Shown in pieces: positions 1 through 7,072 of a DNA stretch of 9,025 nt. Positions within the stretch are counted from its first letter, which is position 1. Every line of letters begins with the position of its first letter. Position numbers and translations under genes: made by a program. Source of the DNA: JAQIBY01 sp964615585. Lineage in GTDB: Bacteria > Bacteroidota > Bacteroidia > Bacteroidales > ML635J-15. The notes beneath the pieces are model-generated. The model was not told the origin of the DNA and searched no databases. It saw nothing but the letters and a program-made list of their open reading frames with translations. The stretch covers positions 1 to 9,025 of the forward strand of contig CAZTNS010000125.1 in NCBI GenBank assembly GCA_964615585.1. The letters are read 5' to 3'.

Positions 1-1747
1 AGGTTACTTCTACTGTATCGTTATATTCCTGATGATAAAAATCCACGCTGTTGCTGGGATCAACTACCCAGTTGCCGTTGACACCACTACCGGGATTTTC
101 TGCACGCAGCTTGAAAAAGCGTCCACATGCGGTTGTGTCTTCCGGGTCCATGGCCAGCTCGGCTGTGGGTTTTTGCCAGAAAGTTACTGTCACGGTGTCT
201 TTGCTGGTACATTCGTCATTGGATTCCTGCCAGACAAATTCAACATCTTCGTATCCTGCATGATAGGACACGCCTGTTTCAGGATCCTCAAAATCGTCAA
301 AATTTGCACCTGATACATCTAACCAATTACCATCAAAACCTGCTGATGTGGCATTCAATTGGGTTACTTTCCCACAAACGTCAAAATCATCACCGGCATC
401 AATAACGGGTTTTTCTTTAAACTCAATACATACTGTGTCCCTGTCATTACAATTTGGTCTTTCCGGATTGTTTTCCCTCCAGATAAAGCAATAAGAACCG
501 GGTTGAGAAACATTCACAACGGTCACAGCAGAGTCTTCATCCTGAAAATTAGCCGATCCTTCGTTTTCGGGATCTTCATACCAAAAGCCATATGGATCAG
601 GCAAGCTATAAAAAGCTTCAAGTTCATACGTCAGACCACATATTTCATCATCATTTGCAGCATTTGCATTTGGTTTTTTGTAAAAAGCCACGGTAACTGT
701 ATCCAGGTCTGAACAACCACCACTTGACATGCGCCATATAAATTCAGTTTCAACGTATGCTGAATCTCCAAAAGCACCAGGCATAATGGTTACGGAAGCG
801 TCAGGTGCATTGCTGGCTGGGTCCCATTCAAGCACTCCGACTTCCTTGGCTATCCAGTTTCCATCAGCCCAACCATAACCAGTTGTGTCAGCATTAAAGG
901 TATATTCACTCCCGCATACTTCTGCAAAATCTGAATCTCCCACACTGGAAAAAGGTTCTTCGGCAAAGGTCACTGTTGTTGTTACCGCATCAGAACAATT
1001 AAGGCCATAGGCGGAATTTGTTTCTTCCCATTGAAAATCAATGGTTCTGTAATGCCCGGAATAAGAATTGATCGTTACATTGGTTATAGGCGAGGTGTCA
1101 TTATCGAAATCCGGATAAACTTGATCACCATCATCATCATAAGCAGTCCAAACACCATCACCAATTACATTTTCAGCATGGAGCGTGTAATTTAATCCAC
1201 AAACGGTATCATTATTATTAGTAATACTGGGCTGTGGTTTCTCCACAAAAGTAACATTAAGATAGTCTTCATCTGTACAAGTACCATTTATTTCAGTCCA
1301 TGTAATAGTATAAGTTCCATAAACGCCTGAATTAAGGCTGGCCGTAGTATTTGCGTTTCCCTGCGGGGAAAAATTAATGCCATCACCGGACCATTGTCCA
1401 TTTGATCCGGCAATACTGTATTCTGCTTGTAAATCAACAGAAGTACCACATACAACGGTATCATTTCCGGCATAAGCATTGGGTGTCTGATTAAAATCCA
1501 CAGTTACATCATCAGATCCTATGCATTGGTTGTTATCTACTTCCCATGTAAATTCGTATTCACCATAACCGTCTCCTGCAAGTATGGATATTTCATGGTC
1601 ATGTATTGTTGTTCCGTTGATGGCATTAAAACTTGAATCAGAAGTCCAGGTGCCAATGCCTGCATTGGGGACAGAACCCGTGAGGTCAACGGTAAGACCA
1701 CAGACAGATACATTGCTTTCATCAATTGTAACAACAGGGTTCTCATG
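1..1747 (-). repeat. Seven tandem Cys-containing Ig/PKD-like protein modules (seventh cut by edge)
   Basis: The landmark [VIA]CG occurs at residues 741, 825, 908, 1003, 1095, 1183 and 1266 of the giant protein, so the period is 83-95 residues. Each unit opens with a Pro-containing linker (QTPNAYAG, EKPQPS, EEPFSS, KKPNANA, EKPVIDAG, QKPTAE). Then come the Cys-Gly strand, a Gly-x-Trp turn, an aromatic-x-W-x-E strand, and a second Cys before a closing DTVTVTF-like strand. Second Cys fall at 801, 883, 977, 1071, 1159 and 1239, so one disulfide per module is likely. DNA identity between units is low, so this is an old protein-level repeat and not a recent tandem duplication. Such modules usually act as spacer stalks or ligand-binding surfaces. 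Confidence 0.85.
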
Positions 1748-3925
1748 CCAAACCACGGGAGTTCCGGTTGCCTGACTGTAACAAGGATCTGATGATGGAT
1801 CGCTAACGACATGGCCTGTTGATCCTTCTTCATTTCCACAAATTGCAGAGACATAATAGGTTGTTTCATAAGTCATCGCGCCTGTCATACAAAAATCTGG
1901 CGTGGAATTTCTGGCAATAATGGATGTAGCATCAGCAGGATATTCTGATCCGTCGTGTAGTATAAATTCAAAAGCATCGTTGCTATCCAGTGCTTCATTA
2001 TCATTATGAATAATTTCACCACCGGTGCAATCACCTTCACACAAATTAACCTGTTGCAGGTTCATTGTGCCTGCATAAGTTGTACAGCCACAATCTGTAT
2101 ATCCCGTAAGGACAATGTTATCACAATCATGCAGATCAGTTACTGTAAGGTTATAATTGTTTTGAGAAGGGAATTGCTCTGAATAACTACCTGTATATGA
2201 GTCGAAACCACCTCCGTCATTGACCTGGAACTCAGCAGGAGCCCCACCCGGATCTTCTACAACGTCGAATGAGACGGTATAATATTCATCAGCTCCGTCA
2301 CAGACATTATCAGAAAAATTCTGTATTTCTATATTTTCATAAACGATCACTTCTATATCATCACTGTCAGGGCAGGGTTGGCCAATATCATAATATATGG
2401 TATGTGTACCGGGCCCTGCTAGTTCCGGATAAAAGACACCATTTTGTACAGCATCGGGATCTGTACCACCACCAACAGAAAATTCACCTCCCTGATCAGC
2501 CACTTCAATTGTAACCGGGGAATCATCAGCGCACATGGGGGCAATTGGTGAAATGGTAGCATCTGCCGGTAAGGTAATGAATTCTTCAGTAGCCGTTTGT
2601 TCACATGAAGGGGAGCCCGAAACATCAATGGTTTCGGTTACGTGAAGTGAAAAATTGCTCGTTTCAGTAGGATAAGCGGCTGTTCCCGGTGTTAAAGTTG
2701 GATTCAAATCAGATGATGTAAAGGATGTATTATCACATGTCCAGTAGTAATCAGTAATTGAGGATGTTACGGTGTATGCCCCGGGTGGGTCCTCAGGAGG
2801 CACAATAAAATAAGAAGCCGTTGCTGCATCGCATGAATTATCGTTAATCTCCGAGCTTGGTAAGCCTGAGATATCCCCTGAATTATAAATAAACGATGTT
2901 TCGCCGCAAGCGGTGTTTCCGGTAAAACTAATCAGAACCTGATTCAGAGATCCATAATCATATTCTTCACAATCATATATCTGCACTACCCAGCCATCAT
3001 CTCCGGCGTTGTAACCATAAATGGGGTCCCACGGGCCTACAGAAGCGTATGTATTTGAAAGCGGCACAGACATATCACAAACACAAGGAGTAAGTGAAGG
3101 ATTGCCTGCCTCCAGTGTTGTGGAGAAACAAAAATTTTCCACATTGTTGCCGCTTTGACAAACTGTATTGACATCATCCGGATTTGAACATCCAAGTGCA
3201 CTGGCAGGAATACTTGTACTCCCTGTTGTTGTACTATTACCCCAGTTGGATACAGGAGGCAGCAGTTCCACCACCGCGTGATTCCCATTCAGGTTCACAG
3301 GGTATTCCGGTTCATCTGCTTCATGTCCTGGAGCTTTAAGGTAAAACCCAATATCGGATACATAAGTATGATCGGCCCAGAAGCAAACCAGTATTTCGGT
3401 TTCTTCATCCACTTCAAAATTCATCCCTGGAGGGTCCACAATATCAAATACGGTATCAAGCGCTTCAAATTCTCCGTGCAGGGTGAATTCTTCACAACTG
3501 GGTTCAATTTCTTCTACATCCACAAAAGTCTGATTTACCCACACCCATGCACGATGACATGTGATTGTTCCTGAACAATCAACCTGAGCCATATAGCCCC
3601 CGGATGTGAGTTCACTGGCTGTAACACCAGTAATACCCATTGGCTGATAGCTCACGCCATCAAATTCAAACCAGCTTACACTGCAGCCTCCGGCATTATC
3701 TACTTCCAGCTCCCCGACATCCGGTTCATCCTGATTGCCACAGAACACAAAAACCAAATCATTATCCCCGCCTGAATTGATAAAACTGGAGCTGTAATCT
3801 GTTGCAAATGACTCTGTTGCATTTGGAGCCGTTATTTGAGGTTGTTGGGCCATTACATGACCGGTGGTAATTACTGCCAGCAGTAAAACCACCAGAGCCG
3901 CTATTGTTCTTTTTGTGATTTGCAT
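1..3925 (-). CDS. Giant secreted modular adhesin-like protein, C-terminus cut off by window edge
   Basis: An uninterrupted minus-strand frame of 1308 codons runs from ATG at 3925-3923 off the left edge. Residues 1-26 form a signal peptide: KR near the start, a hydrophobic core at 8-21, and a VMA/QQ cleavage site. Residues 27-150 are a beta-rich module (AWVWVNQTF at 126-134). Residues about 175-337 resemble a proprotein-convertase P domain. Residues 340-727 hold further Cys-containing, PKD-like segments, including one ending YYVSAICGN (690-698). From about residue 727, seven Ig/PKD-like repeats follow. No enzymatic motif is visible. In Bacteroidota, proteins built this way are usually exported by type IX secretion or linked to gliding and adhesion through a C-terminal sorting domain, which here would lie beyond the window, so that role is inference. 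The gene starts 5 bases after the stop of the small secreted-protein gene and is probably co-transcribed with it. Composition is odd: residues 27-895 contain only three Lys/Arg. The frame and signal peptide are sure; the exact role is unknown. Confidence 0.93.
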   Translation of the reverse strand, partial: MQITKRTIAALVVLLLAVITTGHVMAQQPQITAPNATESFATDYSSSFINSGGDNDLVFVFCGNQDEPDVGELEVDNAGGCSVSWFEFDGVSYQPMGITGVTASELTSGGYMAQVDCSGTITCHRAWVWVNQTFVDVEEIEPSCEEFTLHGEFEALDTVFDIVDPPGMNFEVDEETEILVCFWADHTYVSDIGFYLKAPGHEADEPEYPVNLNGNHAVVELLPPVSNWGNSTTTGSTSIPASALGCSNPDDVNTVCQSGNNVENFCFSTTLEAGNPSLTPCVCDMSVPLSNTYASVGPWDPIYGYNAGDDGWVVQIYDCEEYDYGSLNQVLISFTGNTACGETSFIYNSGDISGLPSSEINDNSCDAATASYFIVPPEDPPGAYTVTSSITDYYWTCDNTSFTSSDLNPTLTPGTAAYPTETSNFSLHVTETIDVSGSPSCEQTATEEFITLPADATISPIAPMCADDSPVTIEVADQGGEFSVGGGTDPDAVQNGVFYPELAGPGTHTIYYDIGQPCPDSDDIEVIVYENIEIQNFSDNVCDGADEYYTVSFDVVEDPGGAPAEFQVNDGGGFDSYTGSYSEQFPSQNNYNLTVTDLHDCDNIVLTGYTDCGCTTYAGTMNLQQVNLCEGDCTGGEIIHNDNEALDSNDAFEFILHDGSEYPADATSIIARNSTPDFCMTGAMTYETTYYVSAICGNEEGSTGHVVSDPSSDPCYSQATGTPVVWHENPVVTIDESNVSVCGLTVDLTGSVPNAGIGTWTSDSSFNAINGTTIHDHEISILAGDGYGEYEFTWEVDNNQCIGSDDVTVDFNQTPNAYAGNDTVVCGTSVDLQAEYSIAGSNGQWSGDGINFSPQGNANTTASLNSGVYGTYTITWTEINGTCTDEDYLNVTFVEKPQPSITNNNDTVCGLNYTLHAENVIGDGVWTAYDDDGDQVYPDFDNDTSPITNVTINSYSGHYRTIDFQWEETNSAYGLNCSDAVTTTVTFAEEPFSSVGDSDFAEVCGSEYTFNADTTGYGWADGNWIAKEVGVLEWDPASNAPDASVTIMPGAFGDSAYVETEFIWRMSSGGCSDLDTVTVAFYKKPNANAANDDEICGLTYELEAFYSLPDPYGFWYEDPENEGSANFQDEDSAVTVVNVSQPGSYCFIWRENNPERPNCNDRDTVCIEFKEKPVIDAGDDFDVCGKVTQLNATSAGFDGNWLDVSGANFDDFEDPETGVSYHAGYEDVEFVWQESNDECTSKDTVTVTFWQKPTAELAMDPEDTTACGRFFKLRAENPGSGVNGNWVVDPSNSVDFYHQEYNDTVEVT
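2915..3403 (-). other. P-domain-like segment within the giant protein
   Basis: Residues about 175-337 match the layout of the subtilisin/kexin P (Homo B) domain as I remember it. An early strand pair, DHTYVSDIGFYLKAPG (185-200), resembles the family's HT-x-x-GDL-x-x-x-L-x-SP-G. A middle segment with PLS (288-290) and GYNAGDDGW (304-312) resembles the PLS and NG-x-x-x-NGTW stretch. A closing pair, VVQIYD and YGSLNQVLISF, resembles LRVTD and GTLNSWSLTF. The family's usual Gly-Thr before Trp is Asp-Gly here, and extra Cys are inserted. No protease domain precedes it, so it would act as a binding or stabilising beta-sandwich rather than a convertase part. This is recognition from memory, without an alignment. 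Confidence 0.55.
3848..3925 (-). other. Signal peptide of the giant protein
   Basis: The first 26 codons encode MQITKRTIAALVVLLLAVIT and then TGHVMA, followed by QQPQ. This is a typical Sec type I signal with a short basic n-region, a Leu/Val/Ala core and small residues at -3 and -1 (Val, Ala). There is no lipobox Cys, so it is not a lipoprotein. It supports the chosen start codon, since the next in-frame Met (residue 25) would remove the signal. Confidence 0.85.
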
Positions 3926-3930
3926 AGTTC

Positions 3931-4350
3931 TTATGATTTAATTTTTTTAATAAAGTCTTCAACACTCAGTTCTGTTCCGTCCAGGATGATATATTCTACA
4001 GGAATGGCATTCAGCACTTTCCTGAAATTTTCAACATAATTATATTTTTTTATCTCCAAATAGCACCTTCGCTGGCCGCTTTGTGCTTCTGAATCACTTG
4101 CTATTCCAAAATTCACCACTTCTTTCATTGCATTTATTTTCGAATGCAGAGGCTTGGCGCTTTTTCCATCAGGGAAATTTTGCAAATACAATGTTTCAAT
4201 CATCATTGTGTTGTCTTTTTCTACAAACAGGCCGGAAACATCCTCCAAATCAATAAAAAAAGCATCAGTTTTTTTATCCTGAGAGGATACAGGAACAGTT
4301 ATAAAAATAAATCCTGTTATTATAATTGTCAGTATAACAGCTTTTTTCAT
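3931..4350 (-). CDS. Small secreted protein of unknown function, upstream partner of the giant protein
   Basis: The product is 139 residues and I do not recognise the family. Residues 1-23 are a clear Sec signal peptide (MKK, an Ile/Leu/Phe core, then PVSS before QDKK); there is no lipobox. The mature part of about 116 residues has one Cys (96), so no internal disulfide, and ends in a Lys-rich helix-like segment, VEDFIKKIKS. A segment at 104-126 (YNYVENFRKVLNA, then VEYIILDG) reads as a helix followed by a beta strand, suggesting a small alpha/beta fold. The start at 4350 is preferred over an in-frame ATG at 4419. It places the signal peptide at the N-terminus, and the longer version would begin inside the predicted promoter. 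AGGA lies only 2 bases before the ATG, too close for a normal Shine-Dalgarno. The stop is 5 bases from the giant gene's ATG, so the two form one transcription unit. A chaperone, anchor or processing role for the large partner is possible but unproven. Confidence 0.85.
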   Translation of the reverse strand: MKKAVILTIIITGFIFITVPVSSQDKKTDAFFIDLEDVSGLFVEKDNTMMIETLYLQNFPDGKSAKPLHSKINAMKEVVNFGIASDSEAQSGQRRCYLEIKKYNYVENFRKVLNAIPVEYIILDGTELSVEDFIKKIKS

Positions 4351-4389
4351 AATCCTACGATGTTTAATTTTTACATTTTTTAAGTTATA

Positions 4390-4420
4390 CAATATTACAA
4401 CAAATTCCGTATTTCTCAAA
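4390..4420 (-). promoter_or_regulatory. Predicted Bacteroidota promoter for the secreted-protein operon
   Basis: On the minus strand TTTG (4420-4417) is followed after exactly 19 bases by TAATATTG (4397-4390). The second box matches seven of eight positions of TAnnTTTG, the known Bacteroidota -7 element. Transcription would begin near 4383, leaving a leader of roughly 33 AT-rich bases before the ATG at 4350. It would drive both minus-strand genes. Confidence 0.6.
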
Positions 4421-4493
4421 ATTTGTTTTTTACAAGCAGTTTTTAGACGTAGGTTTTTGAATTATCGTTGTCTGGGTAATAAATAAAAAATGT

Positions 4494-4546
4494 ACAGGTA
4501 AACTTCAGGGATTTTATAAAAATAGCCCTGAAGCAGATTGTCCTGT
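4494..4546. other. Strong inverted repeat (hairpin) of unknown role
   Basis: CTTCAGGG (4503-4510) pairs perfectly with CCCTGAAG (4526-4533). The 15 bases between can extend the stem with ATTTT/AAAAT (4511-4515 and 4519-4523), leaving loop ATA and a two-base bulge (4524-4525). An outer pair, ACAGG (4494-4498) with CCTGT (4542-4546), could close the structure across unpaired arms. No T-run follows it on the plus strand and only TTTA follows on the minus strand, so it is a poor terminator. It also lies between two diverging genes, where no terminator is needed. It could be a regulator binding site, part of a small RNA, or a short dispersed repeat. Confidence 0.6.
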
Positions 4547-4639
4547 GAATGAGCCGATTCAACCCTGGATTGTTTCTGCGGTTGTTCTGATTGTTAATAA
4601 AACATCAGGAACATCATTTTTCTTAGAAAAATAATAAAA

Positions 4640-4647
4640 TAACTTTG
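4640..4647 (+). promoter_or_regulatory. Predicted -7 box for the helicase gene
   Basis: TAACTTTG is a perfect match to TAnnTTTG. Only 7 bases separate it from the helicase ATG, so the transcript would start within a few bases of the start codon and carry almost no leader. The matching -33 element is weak, just a T-run at 4617-4621 without the G. Confidence 0.5.
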
Positions 4648-4654
4648 TCCTCCC

Positions 4655-7012
4655 ATGAAACAACAAATTGAAAAAGACCTTAATCCGGTACAGCAAAAGG
4701 CTGTTTTAAACATTAAAGGGCCATCCCTGATCATTGCAGGAGCAGGATCCGGAAAAACACGGGTGCTCACATACAGGGTTGCTTATCTTCTGTCGAAAAA
4801 GATACATCCTTCATCAATTTTGGCACTTACTTTTACCAACAAAGCTGCCAATGAAATGAAAGAACGTATTAAAAGTATGATGGGTGAAAAAAAAGCCGTT
4901 GATCTCTGGATGGGAACATTCCATTCTGTTTTTGCCAAAATATTACGTTATGAAGCACCATTGCTGCGCTTTAACAGCAATTTCACTATTTTTGATCAGA
5001 CAGACAGCCGCAATCTCATTAAAAAAATCATTAAAGATTTCAGGCTTGATACAAAAGAGTATCCCCCAAAAGAAATACAGGCCAGAATTTCAATGGCCAA
5101 AAACAACCTGATGACTTTTCAGGCATACAAAAAGGACCATGAATTAATAAAAGAGGACAGAAAACGGCATCGGGGGGATTTTATAAGGATTTATGAAACC
5201 TATGCTGTCACATGCAAAAAGAACAATGTAATGGATTTTGATGATCTGTTGTTGTTTACAAATATTTTATTTAAGAAGCATCCTGACATCCTGGCTAAAT
5301 ACCAGGATAAGTTCAGATATATCCTTGTTGATGAGTATCAGGACACAAATTTTGCACAGTATCTTATTCTCAAATATCTGGCAAAAGCACATCATAATAT
5401 TTGTGTTGTTGGTGATGATTCTCAAAGTATTTATGCTTTCAGAGGGGCAAGAATTGAAAACATACTTAACTTTCAAAAAGATTATCCCGGATGTAAGGTA
5501 ACAAAACTTGAGCAAAATTACAGGTCAACAAGAACTATTGTCAATGCTGCCAATTCACTCATCGAAAAGAATAAAAATCGCATTGAAAAGAAGGTTTTTT
5601 CTAAGAATACCAATGGCAATAAAATTCTGCTGGCCCAGACCAGCAACGATACTGAAGAAGCATTTTTTATTGCTGATGAAATTGAAAAAAGTCACAAAGA
5701 AATGAATACCAGCCTGGATGAAATGGCTGTTTTATACCGTACAAATGCACAATCCCGACAACTTGAAGAAGCCTTGCGCAAGAAAGACATTCCTCACAGG
5801 ATTTATGCGGGTTTATCATTTTATCAACGTAAGGAAATCAAAGACACAGTGGCTTATTTCCGGCTTGTTGTTAACTCAAGTGATGAAGAAGCACTTGTGC
5901 GCATTATTAATTATCCCTCCCGGAAAATTGGGGCCAAAACCATTGAGAAAATTCAACAATATGCCAATGCAAAAAACATTAGCCTGTGGCAGGCCATGAA
6001 GGATATTCACAATCCACAAATAATGGTCAACAATCCCACAAAACAACGTATAGCTGAATTTGTGAAACTGATCAAGCGTTTGAAAAAATCTGCTGAAGAA
6101 GAAGATGCTTTTAAAGCAGGTGAGATGATCATTAAAAGCTCGGGCATTTATGGAGAATTAAAGGCCGACAGATCTGCTGAAGGCACAAGCCGTTTTCAAA
6201 ACATCGAGGAACTGCTCAACAGCATACAGGAATATATTGACAAGAAAAAAGTTGACAACCCGAATGTTTTTATTCCACTGTCAGATTACCTGGAAAACAT
6301 TGCATTGCTTTCCACCCAGGATACAGGTGGTGATGATGATAAAGTGCCTAAAGTTAACCTGATGACCATCCATGCGGCTAAGGGATTGGAATTTGATGTG
6401 GTGTTTATAGCCGGTGCTGAAGAAGGTTTGTTTCCAGGGATATTTTCTACTTTCAACCCTGATGACATTGAGGAAGAACGACGATTGTTTTATGTTGCCC
6501 TGACACGGGCCCGCACAAAACTTGTGATCACATACGCCAGCATGCGATATAAATTTGGGGAAGTCAGTTTTCCAAATCCCAGCAGGTTTATCAGCGATAT
6601 TGATCCGCAGTTTACAGAAGAGCTTATGGATGAAGATGACAGCACAACGGATCCTTTTGATACCATGTTTGATGAAAAGCAATTTGGACAAGCAACAAAA
6701 TCATACCCTGAAAAAACAAAATCAAATTCAAAACCTGGCCAAGACAAAATGCCACCGAAAAATAAGCTTCCCAATGTTAAAAAACTAAAAAGACTGACAA
6801 AAACACACAACAGCACAGGGAAAGTAAATGGAAATTCACCTGTTCCATCAGATTTAAATGCAGGACAAAAAGTGCAGCATAGCCGCTTTGGTAAGGGGGT
6901 TGTGGTCTCCATTGAAGGACATGGTGCCGACCAAAAAGCCACCGTTAATTTTGATAAAAATGGACAGAAGACATTACTTCTTAAATTTGCACGCCTGAAA
7001 ATACTGTCATAA
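4655..7012 (+). CDS. pcrA: UvrD/PcrA-type superfamily 1A ATP-dependent DNA helicase
   Basis: This 785-residue 3'-5' helicase unwinds DNA in nucleotide-excision and mismatch repair and helps clear replication and transcription blocks in the cytoplasm. All motifs are present in order: Q-motif LNPVQQKAV (9-17), Walker A GAGSGKT (29-35), Ia ALTFTNKAANEM (57-68), Ib GTFHSVFAKILR (87-98), Walker B LVDEYQD (224-230), III GDDSQSIYAFRGA (253-265), IV LEQNYRST (285-292), V TIHAAKGLEFD (571-581) and VI VALTRAR (614-620). The C-terminal residues 735-784 (GQKVQHSRFGKGVVVSIEG onwards) form the Tudor-like fold that in Bacillus PcrA contacts RNA polymerase. Between them, residues about 655-730 are a low-complexity linker, first acidic, then Lys/Ser/Asn-rich. 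Length and domains fit PcrA or UvrD rather than Rep or RecB; the choice of symbol is a convention. The start has no clear Shine-Dalgarno, as is usual in Bacteroidota. It is transcribed away from the secreted pair and appears to be a single-gene unit, since a new promoter follows it. Confidence 0.97.
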   Translation: MKQQIEKDLNPVQQKAVLNIKGPSLIIAGAGSGKTRVLTYRVAYLLSKKIHPSSILALTFTNKAANEMKERIKSMMGEKKAVDLWMGTFHSVFAKILRYEAPLLRFNSNFTIFDQTDSRNLIKKIIKDFRLDTKEYPPKEIQARISMAKNNLMTFQAYKKDHELIKEDRKRHRGDFIRIYETYAVTCKKNNVMDFDDLLLFTNILFKKHPDILAKYQDKFRYILVDEYQDTNFAQYLILKYLAKAHHNICVVGDDSQSIYAFRGARIENILNFQKDYPGCKVTKLEQNYRSTRTIVNAANSLIEKNKNRIEKKVFSKNTNGNKILLAQTSNDTEEAFFIADEIEKSHKEMNTSLDEMAVLYRTNAQSRQLEEALRKKDIPHRIYAGLSFYQRKEIKDTVAYFRLVVNSSDEEALVRIINYPSRKIGAKTIEKIQQYANAKNISLWQAMKDIHNPQIMVNNPTKQRIAEFVKLIKRLKKSAEEEDAFKAGEMIIKSSGIYGELKADRSAEGTSRFQNIEELLNSIQEYIDKKKVDNPNVFIPLSDYLENIALLSTQDTGGDDDKVPKVNLMTIHAAKGLEFDVVFIAGAEEGLFPGIFSTFNPDDIEEERRLFYVALTRARTKLVITYASMRYKFGEVSFPNPSRFISDIDPQFTEELMDEDDSTTDPFDTMFDEKQFGQATKSYPEKTKSNSKPGQDKMPPKNKLPNVKKLKRLTKTHNSTGKVNGNSPVPSDLNAGQKVQHSRFGKGVVVSIEGHGADQKATVNFDKNGQKTLLLKFARLKILS

Positions 7013-7024
7013 ACAGAATAATAT

Positions 7025-7055
7025 TTTGACAGCATAAATAAATAGATTACTTTTG
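7025..7055 (+). promoter_or_regulatory. Predicted Bacteroidota promoter for the DUF4290-murA operon
   Basis: TTTG (7025-7028) is followed after exactly 19 bases by TACTTTTG (7048-7055), a perfect TAnnTTTG. Both boxes and the spacing agree with the Bacteroidota housekeeping sigma consensus. Transcription would begin near 7061, about 12 bases before the ATG at 7073. It lies in the 60-base gap after the helicase stop and makes the two downstream genes an independent unit. Confidence 0.7.
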
Positions 7056-7072
7056 CAAAAAGAATTTTACCT

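Larger units (their letters stand above)
4351..4654. other. Divergent intergenic region
   Basis: These 304 bases separate the minus-strand secreted-protein operon from the plus-strand helicase gene. They contain a minus-strand promoter next to the small gene, a strong inverted repeat near the middle, a weaker imperfect one (TTCTGAT at 4585-4591 with ATCAGGAA at 4604-4611), and a -7 box just before the helicase. No convincing coding sequence is seen. Reading frames that cross it lack a believable start or homology, and the region is AT-rich with runs of A and T. Confidence 0.7.

Noticed and set aside
359..712. Plus-strand open frame of 117 codons, with several others nearby (32-313, 2269-2514, 3278-3574)
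   Set aside because: They lie antisense to the continuous signal-peptide-led frame, have no recognisable domains, and show composition typical of complementary-strand shadows.
1..1747. CRISPR array or DNA-level tandem repeat
   Set aside because: The periodicity is about 250-285 bases and exists only in the protein; no short identical direct repeats with spacers are seen.
1537..1869. Minus-strand frames at 1288-1479, 1537-1869, 2419-2628 and 3037-3288
   Set aside because: They are out-of-frame readings within the giant gene on the same strand and have no start context or homology.
3762..3965. Minus-strand 67-codon frame spanning the small-gene/giant-gene junction
   Set aside because: It overlaps the end of one well-supported gene and the signal peptide of the next in another frame; its Asn/Gly-rich product has no recognisable feature.
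4351..4419. A longer form of the small secreted protein starting at 4419
   Set aside because: It would bury the signal peptide behind 23 extra residues and would begin inside the predicted promoter.
4503..4533. Inverted repeat as an intrinsic terminator
   Set aside because: No U-tract follows on either strand, and both flanking genes are transcribed away from it.
6490..7035. Minus-strand 181-codon frame opposite the helicase C-terminus
   Set aside because: It is antisense to the conserved motif VI and Tudor-like region; the Ser/Phe/Val-rich product is a shadow of the Lys/Asp/Glu-rich helicase sequence.
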